From Sphingobacterium nematocida (GTDB taxonomy: Bacteria > Bacteroidota > Bacteroidia > Sphingobacteriales > Sphingobacteriaceae), in assembly GCF_900168125.1 (NCBI RefSeq), contig NZ_FUZF01000003.1, forward strand, positions 372,001 to 436,000: 64,000 nt of DNA, given 5' to 3'. The position numbers and the translations under genes were made by a program. Below the pieces are notes generated by a model that ran no database searches, was not told where the DNA came from, and saw only the letters and a list, made by a program, of their open reading frames with translations. Below, piece by piece: positions 9,320 through 17,162 of this stretch (positions within the stretch are counted from its first letter, which is position 1; the number at the start of each line of letters is the position of its first letter).

Positions 9320-11044
9320 ATGAATAATAATAAGGAAACAAATTATTCCGCCCTATACACCTTAATTGTTGTATTCTTCTTTTGGGGCTTCATTGCTGCT
9401 GGAAACAGTATTTTCATTCCATTCTGCAAGAACTACTTTCACCTGGACCAATTTCAATCCCAATTGATCGACTTCGCATTTTACAGCGCATATTACGTTG
9501 GTGCATTGTTACTTTTCATCTTCGGCACATTATCAGGCAAAGACATTGTTGGAAAATGGGGCTATAAAAAAAGTATCGTTTATGGGCTACTTTTTTCAGC
9601 GTTAGGAGCTGCCGCTATGATTGTCGCAGTAGAGGTAAATCTATATTTCGGTATGTTAATCGGCCTATTTATTGTCGCCTTAGGTTTTTCACTACAACAA
9701 ACTGCGGCCAATCCCTTTGCCGTATTATTAGGGGATCCAAAAACCGGAGCTTCTCGGGTCAATTTAGGAGGTGCAGTCAACTCCTTCGGAACGACCATTG
9801 GACCATTGGTCATAGGCTATGCTCTTTTCGGAACCTTCGAAACAATCTCAGACACCGAGATATCAAACCTCCCACTCAATAAAGTAATTTACTTATACAT
9901 TGCTGTAGGACTACTATTTATTCTAGCGGCGGCACTATTTCATTTCTCTAAAAAGGTACCTGCGGGCATCAACAATGAACCAATGGAATCCGCAAACAAG
10001 GCTAAAAACACATTAATTACAATGACCGTATTATTAGCCTGTATGTTTATCCCTGTATTCCTAAGTTATAAAAGCGACACAGCTCTTCAAATTGTTGGAT
10101 TACAGGACCAGATTAAAGCAACTTCCGATGCAGGTTTGATACAACAACTAAAAGCCCAAATCAAAGAAACAGGACATACATTAGAGTTAAATCGAATGGC
10201 CCTTTTATTTGGTGCGCTTATCGTAGTAGTAGGTTCTTTATTATTCTCTTATAGTAAAGCGAGCAAGGCACCAGAAGGTTGGGGAGCGATGAAATATCCA
10301 CAATTGGTACTCGGGATGCTGGCTTTATTTATATATGTTGGTGTAGAGGTAGCAATAGGTAGTAACCTAGGTGAGCTACTGACTTTGGAAGAATTCGGGA
10401 GTCTGCAATCATCAGAAATCACCCCCTACATCTCTATGTACTGGGGAGGAATGATGATTGGACGTTGGGCAGGAGCTGTTACCGCATTCAATTTTGCGCA
10501 ATCCACCAAACAGATTCTTGTTGCCACAATCCCGTTTGTAGCTTTTGGGATTATCTTAGCTGTTAACTCTATTGCAGGGTTTGACATGTCGCACCTATAT
10601 TTCTTTGCCATATGTATTGCCGTACAAGTGATTGCATTCTTCATAAGCAAGGAAAAACCTGTTCAGACGTTAATAATCTTTGGAACCCTAGGTGTGCTTT
10701 CCATGCTTATCGGACTTTTATCCTCAGGCACTGTAGCGATTTACGCCTTCCTTACTGGCGGACTGGCCTGCTCCATTATGTGGGGATCTATTTTCTCCCT
10801 TTCCATAGTTGGAATTGGTAAATACACCGAACAAGGTTCCGCATTTTTAGTTATGATGATCTTAGGAGGTGGAATAATCCCTCCTATCCAAGGGAAGCTA
10901 GCAGATATTATCGGAATCCATAATTCTTATATCATCCCTTTGATAGGTTTTTCATATATTATCGTTTTCGCAATCCTTGCAAAACGCTTCCTTAAGAAAC
11001 AAAACATAGACATTGATAGAGTCGAGAGTGCAGCAAGCCACTAA
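9320..11044 (+). CDS. FucP-family sugar:proton symporter (MFS), enlarged
   Basis: This inner-membrane sugar importer belongs to the FucP/NagP/GluP branch of the major facilitator superfamily. The N-terminal half is typical ([21 protein letters not shown], then [14 protein letters not shown] with the family's NP motif). At 574 residues it is about 130 longer than usual. The excess lies between the two six-helix halves, at about 225-330: an extra hydrophobic helix, a soluble helical loop rich in Gln/Lys ([18 protein letters not shown]), then another helix. The adjacent BadF/BadG kinase suggests an amino-sugar substrate such as N-acetylglucosamine, but sequence alone does not show this. Confidence 0.85.
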   Translation: MNNNKETNYSALYTLIVVFFFWGFIAAGNSIFIPFCKNYFHLDQFQSQLIDFAFYSAYYVGALLLFIFGTLSGKDIVGKWGYKKSIVYGLLFSALGAAAMIVAVEVNLYFGMLIGLFIVALGFSLQQTAANPFAVLLGDPKTGASRVNLGGAVNSFGTTIGPLVIGYALFGTFETISDTEISNLPLNKVIYLYIAVGLLFILAAALFHFSKKVPAGINNEPMESANKAKNTLITMTVLLACMFIPVFLSYKSDTALQIVGLQDQIKATSDAGLIQQLKAQIKETGHTLELNRMALLFGALIVVVGSLLFSYSKASKAPEGWGAMKYPQLVLGMLALFIYVGVEVAIGSNLGELLTLEEFGSLQSSEITPYISMYWGGMMIGRWAGAVTAFNFAQSTKQILVATIPFVAFGIILAVNSIAGFDMSHLYFFAICIAVQVIAFFISKEKPVQTLIIFGTLGVLSMLIGLLSSGTVAIYAFLTGGLACSIMWGSIFSLSIVGIGKYTEQGSAFLVMMILGGGIIPPIQGKLADIIGIHNSYIIPLIGFSYIIVFAILAKRFLKKQNIDIDRVESAASH

Positions 11045-11090
11045 GACCAAAAACTAATTGTACTTTTTACACTAAGTTTTAAATAAAAAA

Positions 11091-11119
11091 AACGCCCTCA
11101 ACAACTAATGAAGGGCGTT
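11091..11119 (+). terminator. Terminator after sugar transporter gene
   Basis: The stem AACGCCCT/AGGGCGTT has a 13-base loop and a run of eight T. It separates the transporter from the kinase gene, so the kinase probably has its own promoter or depends on read-through. Confidence 0.85.
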
Positions 11120-11241
11120 TTTTTTATTTAACCTGCTGTTACTGTAAAATATTACAATAGTTTATCATGGATATTTGTTAATAAAAATGTATCTTCGAAG
11201 TGCATATAAACATTTGAATCACTGGACTAAAACAAACTATA

Positions 11242-12099
11242 ATGATCATTATTGCAGATGGAGGTTCAACCAAAACCAATTGGTGCCTATTAGACGATAA
11301 TCAAAAGAAAATCTATTTTAACACAGAGGGCTATAATCCGTACTTCGTAGGAAGTGACTATATAGTAAACTCTTTAAAGAAAGGGTTGCCACAAGATCTT
11401 CCTCTAGACAAAATAAAAGAAGTAAATTATTACGGAGCAGGAGTACACAACGAAGAAAAAGCAAAAATTGTGGAGGAAGCTTTCCGTGTATTGTTTCCAA
11501 ATGCTAGAATTGAAATCGGACACGACTTATTAGCGGCAGCACGTGCTTTGTTAGGTAAAGAAGCTGGCTTTGCAGCTATCTTAGGAACAGGAACTAATAG
11601 TTGTATTTACGATGGCAATGAAATCACCCATAACATCAATTCCGCAGCTTACATCTTAGGAGATGAGGGCTCGGGATCTTACATTGGAAAGAAATTACTA
11701 ACAGACTTTGTTCGTGATTTAATGCCAAGTGATGTATCGAAGGTATTTTTTGAAACCTATAAATTGACTCCTGATGAAATCATGGACAATGTTTATACGA
11801 AACCCCTTGCAAATCGCTTTTGTGCTAGTTTCAGCAAGTTCGTTTACGACAACAACGTTAACATCGAGTATACCCGCAAGATTGTAGACGATTCTTTCGA
11901 AGCATTCTTCTCAAACTTAGTAAGCAAATACCCTGACTACCAAAACTACACCTTCAACTGTATTGGTTCTGTAGGTTATAATTTCAGAAATGTGCTAGAA
12001 GAGAAAGCAACACAATATGGAATGAAAGTAGGAAAAATATTACGTTCACCTATCGACGACTTGGTTAAGTTCCATATCGAAAGATCACTGGTAAACTAA
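11242..12099 (+). CDS. BadF/BadG/BcrA/BcrD-type ATPase, probable N-acetylglucosamine kinase
   Basis: This 285-residue cytosolic sugar kinase has the ASKHA (actin-like) fold. The phosphate-1 loop DGGSTKTNW is at residues 6-14, GAGVH follows, and the second phosphate loop is LGTGTNSC. The adenosine-motif region is LGDEGSGSYIGKK. The family phosphorylates GlcNAc or related amino sugars. The upstream FucP-type transporter suggests uptake followed by phosphorylation. A second, diverged member of the family lies 4 kb away (16115-16978), sharing the C-terminal VGKILRSPI block. The start codon is the first ATG after a long AT-rich spacer. Confidence 0.88.
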   Translation: MIIIADGGSTKTNWCLLDDNQKKIYFNTEGYNPYFVGSDYIVNSLKKGLPQDLPLDKIKEVNYYGAGVHNEEKAKIVEEAFRVLFPNARIEIGHDLLAAARALLGKEAGFAAILGTGTNSCIYDGNEITHNINSAAYILGDEGSGSYIGKKLLTDFVRDLMPSDVSKVFFETYKLTPDEIMDNVYTKPLANRFCASFSKFVYDNNVNIEYTRKIVDDSFEAFFSNLVSKYPDYQNYTFNCIGSVGYNFRNVLEEKATQYGMKVGKILRSPIDDLVKFHIERSLVN

Positions 12100-12120
12100 T
12101 TCCATAAAGCATTATAATAA

Positions 12121-12149
12121 AAAAAGGAGTATTAAAAATACTCCTTTTT
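12121..12149. terminator. Bidirectional terminator, kinase / UPF0173
   Basis: The 13-bp stem AAAAAGGAGTATT pairs with its complement around a 3-base loop, with T-rich tails on both strands. It lies between the stop codons of convergent genes. Confidence 0.88.
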
Positions 12150-12152
12150 TTA

Positions 12153-12851
12153 TTATAATGTTATAGATTCTCCCACTGCAGGCAGATGCAAAACAACCCC
12201 CTCCTTAGAAAAAACGCTTTTCGCCTCCTCAGCATCAATAGAAATCGGAGGAAAAGTATCATAATGAACCCCTACGATCTGATTACAATTAATGAACTTA
12301 GCTGCTTTAACCGCATCATACATGTCCATCGTGTAGTGTCCTCCTATAGGTAAAAAAGCCCAATCTAACCCAAGATCATCCAACAATTTCATTTCCAATG
12401 TCAATGCCGTATCTCCTGCAAAATAGATTTTCTTATCCGCTACAAAGAAAACAAATCCACAAGGAACCCCTGCATACTCACCATCCGGAGTAGAGTTTGT
12501 ATGTAGCGCATATACCATCTTCACTTTTCCAAAAGGAAGACTTAATGTACCGCCAAAATTAAATTCGATCACCTTATCTTCAGAAACTCCCTGTCTTCTC
12601 ACCCAAGCAGCAGTCTCCACTATCGCCGCGACACTCGCTCCACTATTTTTCTGAATTTCAAACATGTCAGCCACATGATCCTGGTGCCCATGACTCAAAA
12701 AAATATAGGATGGGTGCAGCTGATTAACATCCACATCTTTTGCCAACGGATTAAAAGACACAAAAGGATCCAAAAGCACTTTCGTCCCATTAAAATCAAA
12801 CTCAACACAAGATTGGCCCAAGTACCGGGCCGAAACAGAATTATTGCTCAT
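12153..12851 (-). CDS. UPF0173 metallo-beta-lactamase-fold hydrolase
   Basis: This 232-residue cytosolic protein belongs to the UPF0173 branch of the metallo-beta-lactamase fold, related to UlaG. The metal-binding motif HGHQDH is clear near residue 54. Further ligand regions are LHTNSTPDGEY, FAGDTALTLEMK and the late GVHYDTFPPI, which is a UPF0173 signature. The length is normal. The substrate of the family is not established. The gene follows ybaB by 17 bp on the same strand and is probably co-transcribed with it. Confidence 0.88.
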   Translation of the reverse strand: MSNNSVSARYLGQSCVEFDFNGTKVLLDPFVSFNPLAKDVDVNQLHPSYIFLSHGHQDHVADMFEIQKNSGASVAAIVETAAWVRRQGVSEDKVIEFNFGGTLSLPFGKVKMVYALHTNSTPDGEYAGVPCGFVFFVADKKIYFAGDTALTLEMKLLDDLGLDWAFLPIGGHYTMDMYDAVKAAKFINCNQIVGVHYDTFPPISIDAEEAKSVFSKEGVVLHLPAVGESITL

Positions 12852-12868
12852 ATCTAAATCGTCTAGTA

Positions 12869-13183
12869 CTATTTATTAAAAAGATTCCCTAAGCCACCCA
12901 ATCCACCAAACATGTCTTGAGTAGCCGCTTGCATTTCCGTTTGGCTTACATTTTCTGCCTGTGCCAATACTTTATTTAAAGCCACCAATAGTAAATCCTC
13001 TATTTGTTCCTTATCCCCCTCGTTAAAAAGGTCCTCACTAATAACAACCTCTTTAATCTCCTTATTCGCGGTGGCTACTACCCGCACTTTACCGCCTTCA
13101 GCCTCAGCCGATACAGATATATTATCCAATCTTGCCTTAATCTCCTGCGCTTTCTGTTGCGCTTGAAATAACTTATCAAACAT
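12869..13183 (-). CDS. ybaB: YbaB/EbfC family nucleoid-associated protein
   Basis: This 104-residue DNA-binding protein is of the usual family length. It has an N-terminal helix MFDKLFQAQQKAQEIKARL, a central three-strand sheet (GGKVRVVATANKEIKEVVIS) and a long C-terminal helix. The tail is rich in Gly and Met (DMFGGLGGLGNLF). YbaB dimers bind DNA as a tweezer. In other bacteria the gene follows dnaX, but here the neighbour is the UPF0173 hydrolase downstream. Confidence 0.93.
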   Translation of the reverse strand: MFDKLFQAQQKAQEIKARLDNISVSAEAEGGKVRVVATANKEIKEVVISEDLFNEGDKEQIEDLLLVALNKVLAQAENVSQTEMQAATQDMFGGLGGLGNLFNK

Positions 13184-13292
13184 AGTTCTTATCTTTAATT
13201 CAAAATCTATGCATCTATATTTAGAAGCATCTTATACACTTTTCAGCACCAAAATACGAAATCAAGATTGTAGCGCAAAATAACGAACATAA

Positions 13293-13324
13293 TTAGGTTT
13301 ATATCCTATCCCTGCTTAAATTTG
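13293..13324 (+). promoter_or_regulatory. Promoter implying a leaderless mRNA for the 13329 gene
   Basis: TAAATTTG (13317-13324) fits TAnnTTTG exactly, with a TTAG at 13293-13296 about 20 bases upstream as a weak -33 element. The box ends only 4 bases before the ATG at 13329, so transcription should begin at or next to the start codon. Confidence 0.6.
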
Positions 13325-13328
13325 TACC

Positions 13329-13811
13329 ATGACAAAATACGATGAAATTATTGCTACACTAAGGCACAAAGACAGTCAACTGGCTGAACATTGGGAAGAA
13401 GAAATAGACACGATCATCCACAAGTTAAAATTCCTTACTTCAGACGCAATTCCTTCAGTCTGTATAGTAGATCAAAGCAATGGCTTTCAAATTGTCAACT
13501 CCCTAGAACTTCAAGAAAAAGTTAAAATTGCAGGAGGAACGTTAGCAACGGATTTTGACAAGAATATTGGCATCTTTATTATCCTTCAGAAGGACGACAG
13601 TCTCTATAGCGTTGTCCCTTCTTTTATTCAAGAACAACAGGACACAAAAGCAGTAGCAAACAATAACTTGTTCATAATACATAATAGCCAATTCAATACC
13701 ACCGACGAAAACTACCTACAGGACATAGAGATCCTTGCCGAAATCATTCAATCTAAATATTTTATATTTGGGCGAGATGGGCTGGATTGGATCAAATTTG
13801 ATTTAGCATAA
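13329..13811 (+). CDS. Hypothetical protein, possibly a BtuF-like substrate-binding-domain relic
   Basis: This 160-residue protein has no signal peptide. The segment EEEIDTIIHKLKFL followed by IPSVCIVD and KVKIAGGTLATDF resembles the region between the two lobes of helical-backbone metal receptors (BtuF/FhuD-like binding proteins). A full-length member would have about 250-380 residues and a signal peptide. I therefore call it hypothetical, with that similarity as a weak inference from pattern. The ORF is intact and has its own promoter and terminator, so it is probably expressed. Confidence 0.6.
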   Translation: MTKYDEIIATLRHKDSQLAEHWEEEIDTIIHKLKFLTSDAIPSVCIVDQSNGFQIVNSLELQEKVKIAGGTLATDFDKNIGIFIILQKDDSLYSVVPSFIQEQQDTKAVANNNLFIIHNSQFNTTDENYLQDIEILAEIIQSKYFIFGRDGLDWIKFDLA

Positions 13812-13815
13812 AAAC

Positions 13816-13845
13816 ACAAGAGGCATCATTAATGATGCCTCTTGT
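13816..13845. terminator. Perfect-palindrome bidirectional terminator
   Basis: A 15-bp perfect inverted repeat with no spacer (13816-13830 with 13831-13845, core GAGGCATCATT) is followed by ATTTTTA. It lies between convergent genes. Confidence 0.85.
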
Positions 13846-13856
13846 ATTTTTACTAT

Positions 13857-14702
13857 TTAGTTTGAAAACTTCTTTCTCAAAAGCACATAAAACTTATCCA
13901 CACTCTGTGGTTTCTCTGCCCATCCATTTTTCAATGCATAGTTCGATTGCAAGAATGCATCTGCTTCCGCTAAATTATTAAATCGGTTTAATAGCTCTAA
14001 AGCTTCACTATAAGCCAAACTATAACCATTAAAAAGATCTTTAATAAACAACAACTTATCGTTCAGGCTTACTGCAGTTCTTAAATCGGTAACACGTTCT
14101 TGCGCCGTGGATGTTTGAAACTGCTGAGTTATATTTACACCAGCCTGACGCTGTTGTTGGATTAATTCGTTTATCGTCAACGGGCGGGTGGGCTGTTCTG
14201 TTATCGATTCGGTCTCTACATTAACTGTTACCGACTCAACGACCAAAACTTTCTCCTCTTCAACGACTTCACGAACAATAGGCTGTTCGGTTGATACATT
14301 AGCAACAGGTTCGTCGCGTTTTAACGGCTCCTCTGCTATCTTACCGAAATCTGTCAACAAAGAGTCTTGCCCATTTTCGCTAGTTATTTGCTCTTCAACA
14401 GCTCTCTCTTGCGGCTCTCCTATTTCTTCAAATACAGGCTGCTCATCTTTTTTTGCCGCAATATCCGTGGGAGGTGTAAAAACAATGGCCGATGGTTCAT
14501 ATTCAGCCTCTTTTATCAACTCGGGTTCTACAAAATAACCCAATGCCTTAATGCGATTAGACAAGTAGTGTATATCTCCTTCCAACAGCGTCAGTTCCAA
14601 AGCATCGAGCTCCTCATTAGACTTTAATATTTCATACTTAGAATTAATATCAAAAAGAAGGTTATCTATCTTCGCAAACAATTGATCTTTAGATTTCGCC
14701 AT
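13857..14702 (-). CDS. Hypothetical protein with acidic low-complexity middle and conserved helical ends
   Basis: This 281-residue soluble protein has three parts. Residues 1-65 form a helical, possibly coiled-coil region. About 65-185 is Glu/Val/Pro-rich and probably disordered. About 190-281 is a helical domain containing [23 protein letters not shown], a block I associate with uncharacterised Bacteroidota proteins. It has no signal peptide and no catalytic motif. The gene is divergent from thymidine kinase. I do not assign a function. Confidence 0.7.
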   Translation of the reverse strand: MAKSKDQLFAKIDNLLFDINSKYEILKSNEELDALELTLLEGDIHYLSNRIKALGYFVEPELIKEAEYEPSAIVFTPPTDIAAKKDEQPVFEEIGEPQERAVEEQITSENGQDSLLTDFGKIAEEPLKRDEPVANVSTEQPIVREVVEEEKVLVVESVTVNVETESITEQPTRPLTINELIQQQRQAGVNITQQFQTSTAQERVTDLRTAVSLNDKLLFIKDLFNGYSLAYSEALELLNRFNNLAEADAFLQSNYALKNGWAEKPQSVDKFYVLLRKKFSN

Positions 14703-14848
14703 GGGTATCGTAAAATTTTATAATGAACACTACTATCCTACATCTTATATATACCAAAAATAAGATATAATTTCGATATTCGTGCAGTCGTAAGTAAGCT
14801 TTTGTGATATATTAACAAATCTTTAAACGCATTTTTTAAAAATATATT

Positions 14849-15433
14849 ATGTTATTTTCTGAACAATATTTCAATAGAAGAGTGGGACAAGTAGGTAGTA
14901 TAGAAGTCATTTGTGGATCCATGTTTTCAGGAAAGACCGAGGAACTCATCCGTCGAATGAGGCGTGCACAATTTGCTAAACTTCCTGTTGAAATATTCAA
15001 GCCCAGCATCGACACCCGATATGGGGACAAAGAAGTCGTATCACATGATAGCAATAGTATACCATCTACTCCGGTAAACCATTCCTCGGCGATTTTATTA
15101 CTGAGTAGCGACACAAAGGTCGTCGGTATCGATGAAGCCCAATTTTTTGATGAAGAGCTACCCAATGTATGTACCCAATTGGCCAATAGAGGAGTCCGAG
15201 TTATCGTAGCAGGTTTAGACATGGATTTCCAAGGCAAGCCCTTCGGACCAATACCTGCACTCCTTGCCATCGCAGAACACATCTCAAAGGTACATGCTGT
15301 CTGCGTGCGTTGTGGGGCCCCAGCAACCTATTCGCACCGCACCACCGAAAGTGCCAACCTCGTACTGCTAGGAGAGAAAGAAAGCTATGAACCGCTATGC
15401 AGGTATTGTTATCATACTGCAAACGATATTTAA
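14849..15433 (+). CDS. tdk: Thymidine kinase
   Basis: The enzyme phosphorylates thymidine to dTMP in the salvage pathway. The 194-residue product has a P-loop GSMFSGKT (near residues 27-34), the lid and Mg region [13 protein letters not shown], and the conserved [11 protein letters not shown]. It also has two Cys pairs, CVRCGAP and CRYCYH, that form the structural zinc site of type II thymidine kinases. The ORF is complete and of usual length. It is divergent from the hypothetical gene on its left and convergent with the peroxidase gene on its right. Confidence 0.96.
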   Translation: MLFSEQYFNRRVGQVGSIEVICGSMFSGKTEELIRRMRRAQFAKLPVEIFKPSIDTRYGDKEVVSHDSNSIPSTPVNHSSAILLLSSDTKVVGIDEAQFFDEELPNVCTQLANRGVRVIVAGLDMDFQGKPFGPIPALLAIAEHISKVHAVCVRCGAPATYSHRTTESANLVLLGEKESYEPLCRYCYHTANDI

Positions 15434-15477
15434 CACAAACTTAATTTTAAATAACCTTAAATATGCAAGTAGCACCT

Positions 15478-15485
15478 TACTTTTG
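15478..15485 (+). promoter_or_regulatory. Orphan -7 box downstream of tdk
   Basis: TACTTTTG matches TAnnTTTG 45 bases after the tdk stop, with no plus-strand gene downstream. It could start a short RNA of about 85 nt ending at the 15543-15573 hairpin. No clear -33 element is seen. Confidence 0.35.
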
Positions 15486-15542
15486 TAGTGTACTTCATAA
15501 AGATGAGTTTCATCAAAATTTAGGTTAAAAATTGGTTAGTTT

Positions 15543-15573
15543 AAAAGCACTTTTGCCCATCAAAAGTGCTTTT
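15543..15573. terminator. Terminator between tdk and glutathione peroxidase
   Basis: The 13-bp stem AAAAGCACTTTTG with a 5-base loop is followed by a long T run on the plus strand. It probably also serves the minus-strand kinase-gpx transcript. Confidence 0.85.
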
Positions 15574-15576
15574 TTT

Positions 15577-16089
15577 TTATAACTGTCCAGTCAACACCAT
15601 GTCCATTGGATTCACCTGCGAGCGATAACGATGAATAAGTTTACCATTTTCGTCTATTAAAAACTTTTCAAAGTTCCATTTGATAGCTCCAGTAAAATCA
15701 GGATTAGGCTGTTCCGTCAGAAATTTGAATAACGGATTGATCTTGTCTCCTTTTACTTCAACTTTCTCAGCCATCAAAAAACTAACGCCATAATTTTCTT
15801 CACAAAACCCCTTGATATCATCATTAGATCCAGGTTCTTGGTTACCAAAATTATTTGCTGGAAAACCGATAACGACCAATTTATCACCATACAACTTATG
15901 GAGTTCCTGAAGATCCTTATATTGCTTTGTAAATCCACATTTAGATGCCGTATTCACGATAAGCAACTTCTTCCCTTTAAACTCAGACAATTCAACTTTC
16001 TTTCCATCGATAGAGGTAAATGAAAAATCATAAATGGAAGGTTGTGGTGCGATGATATTAAGCACCATTATTAAGGCAACTGTAAACAT
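15577..16089 (-). CDS. Glutathione peroxidase family thiol peroxidase, probably exported
   Basis: This 170-residue peroxidase reduces hydroperoxides. The catalytic tetrad is visible: Cys51 (TASKCGFT, a Cys rather than a selenocysteine enzyme), Gln84 (NNFGNQEPG), and Trp138-Asn139 (IKWNF). Bacterial members usually use thioredoxin. Residues 1-15 are hydrophobic (MFTVALIMVLNIIAP) and may be a signal peptide. An unusually strong Shine-Dalgarno, AAGGAG 8 bases before the ATG, supports the start at 16089. The gene follows the kinase at 16115 by 25 bp, so the two probably form an operon. Confidence 0.92.
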   Translation of the reverse strand: MFTVALIMVLNIIAPQPSIYDFSFTSIDGKKVELSEFKGKKLLIVNTASKCGFTKQYKDLQELHKLYGDKLVVIGFPANNFGNQEPGSNDDIKGFCEENYGVSFLMAEKVEVKGDKINPLFKFLTEQPNPDFTGAIKWNFEKFLIDENGKLIHRYRSQVNPMDMVLTGQL

Positions 16090-16114
16090 AATTTTGTCTC
16101 CTTTCTAAAATGAA

Positions 16115-16978
16115 TTAATAACTTATATTACTTGTTTCTCTTTGAATAATAAAATGAAATATCTCCTCTATTGGAGAACGCAGAATCTTTCCCACCTGTA
16201 CCCCATGAAGATTACACACCGCCTGCAAGTGCATATCAAAAACATAAGCGATGCTACCTACAAAATTACATTTGTATTCCCAAAAGTTGGGATACGTCAT
16301 GATATTGGTACGCACAAATTCATCAAAGCCATCCGTAAGAAGTTTGTCAATAAACGGGTGTGCCCTATTCTCAGACATAAAGGGGGTAAATGATGCAAGA
16401 AAAGAATTAGGTCTATCCCGCTGATAAACATTCTTGATAACGATATCTTTTGTTATACGATATTTCGCTTCAAAAATCTTTGCCAAATCCCTAGGCATGG
16501 TACCATATAGAAAACTAATTATTAAACGTTTACCAAACCAGGCTCCCGACCCTTCATCCCCCAGTACATAACCATTACCATGAACACTAGGCAGCAGGTT
16601 TTCTCCATCATAGTAACTGATATCCGAGCCAGTCCCCACAGTGGCTACCAACCCTTTTCCCATGCCACAAGTAGCAAACGCAGCACCAAGTAAATCAGAC
16701 TCAACAGAAATAAAAGCTTGCGGGAATAAAACGGTCAATGCATTAGAGACAATTTCTCTTCTATCAGGCGTGATACAGCCAGCCCCAAAAAAATACACTT
16801 CTTTAATCTCTTCAATATAAGGTATAATTTCAGGAACATCTTTTAAAACTTTCTCTATCTCTTTCTCATTGACAAAAAAAGGATTTAGACCTTTTGTTTT
16901 AAAAAATAAAGGTTTACTATCGGGCACATTCAACATCCAATCCGAACTCGAAGATCCACTATCAGCGACTAAAATCAT
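16115..16978 (-). CDS. BadF/BadG-type ATPase, diverged N-acetylglucosamine kinase paralogue
   Basis: This 287-residue protein has the same ASKHA fold and length as the kinase at 11242. The second phosphate loop (VGTGSD), the adenosine region (LGDEGSGAWFGKR) and the C-terminal VGKILRSPI block are conserved. The phosphate-1 loop reads ADSGSSSSDW, where the paralogue has ADGGSTKTNW, so the Lys and both Thr are lost. It may have a different phosphoryl acceptor or altered catalysis. It is the first gene of an operon with the peroxidase and is driven by the promoter/operator at 17016-17047. Confidence 0.85.
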   Translation of the reverse strand: MILVADSGSSSSDWMLNVPDSKPLFFKTKGLNPFFVNEKEIEKVLKDVPEIIPYIEEIKEVYFFGAGCITPDRREIVSNALTVLFPQAFISVESDLLGAAFATCGMGKGLVATVGTGSDISYYDGENLLPSVHGNGYVLGDEGSGAWFGKRLIISFLYGTMPRDLAKIFEAKYRITKDIVIKNVYQRDRPNSFLASFTPFMSENRAHPFIDKLLTDGFDEFVRTNIMTYPNFWEYKCNFVGSIAYVFDMHLQAVCNLHGVQVGKILRSPIEEIFHFIIQRETSNISY

Positions 16979-17015
16979 TCTTTTTCACTTAACAAATAAT
17001 AATTCTTTTGTATGT

Positions 17016-17047
17016 CAAACTTAGATAAAATGCTTTGCATTCACCAA
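17016..17047 (-). promoter_or_regulatory. Promoter with AATGC-N3-GCATT operator for the kinase-peroxidase operon
   Basis: On the minus strand the -7 box is TAAGTTTG (17016-17023). A TTGG at 17044-17047, 20 bases upstream, may be the -33 element. The inverted repeat AATGC-N3-GCATT (17029-17041) fills the spacer, so a bound repressor would block polymerase. Bases 17016-17042 match 95-121 at 25 of 27 positions. The predicted leader is about 30 bases. Confidence 0.65.
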
Positions 17048-17162
17048 TATCAAAACAAAAAATAACCTCGAAACGCACCTTTTTATATCTCCGATATAAT
17101 TTTGAACTCCACTCCATTAGCCCTACCTTTGATTTTGGTTTCAAAACAAGCACACAGATCAT

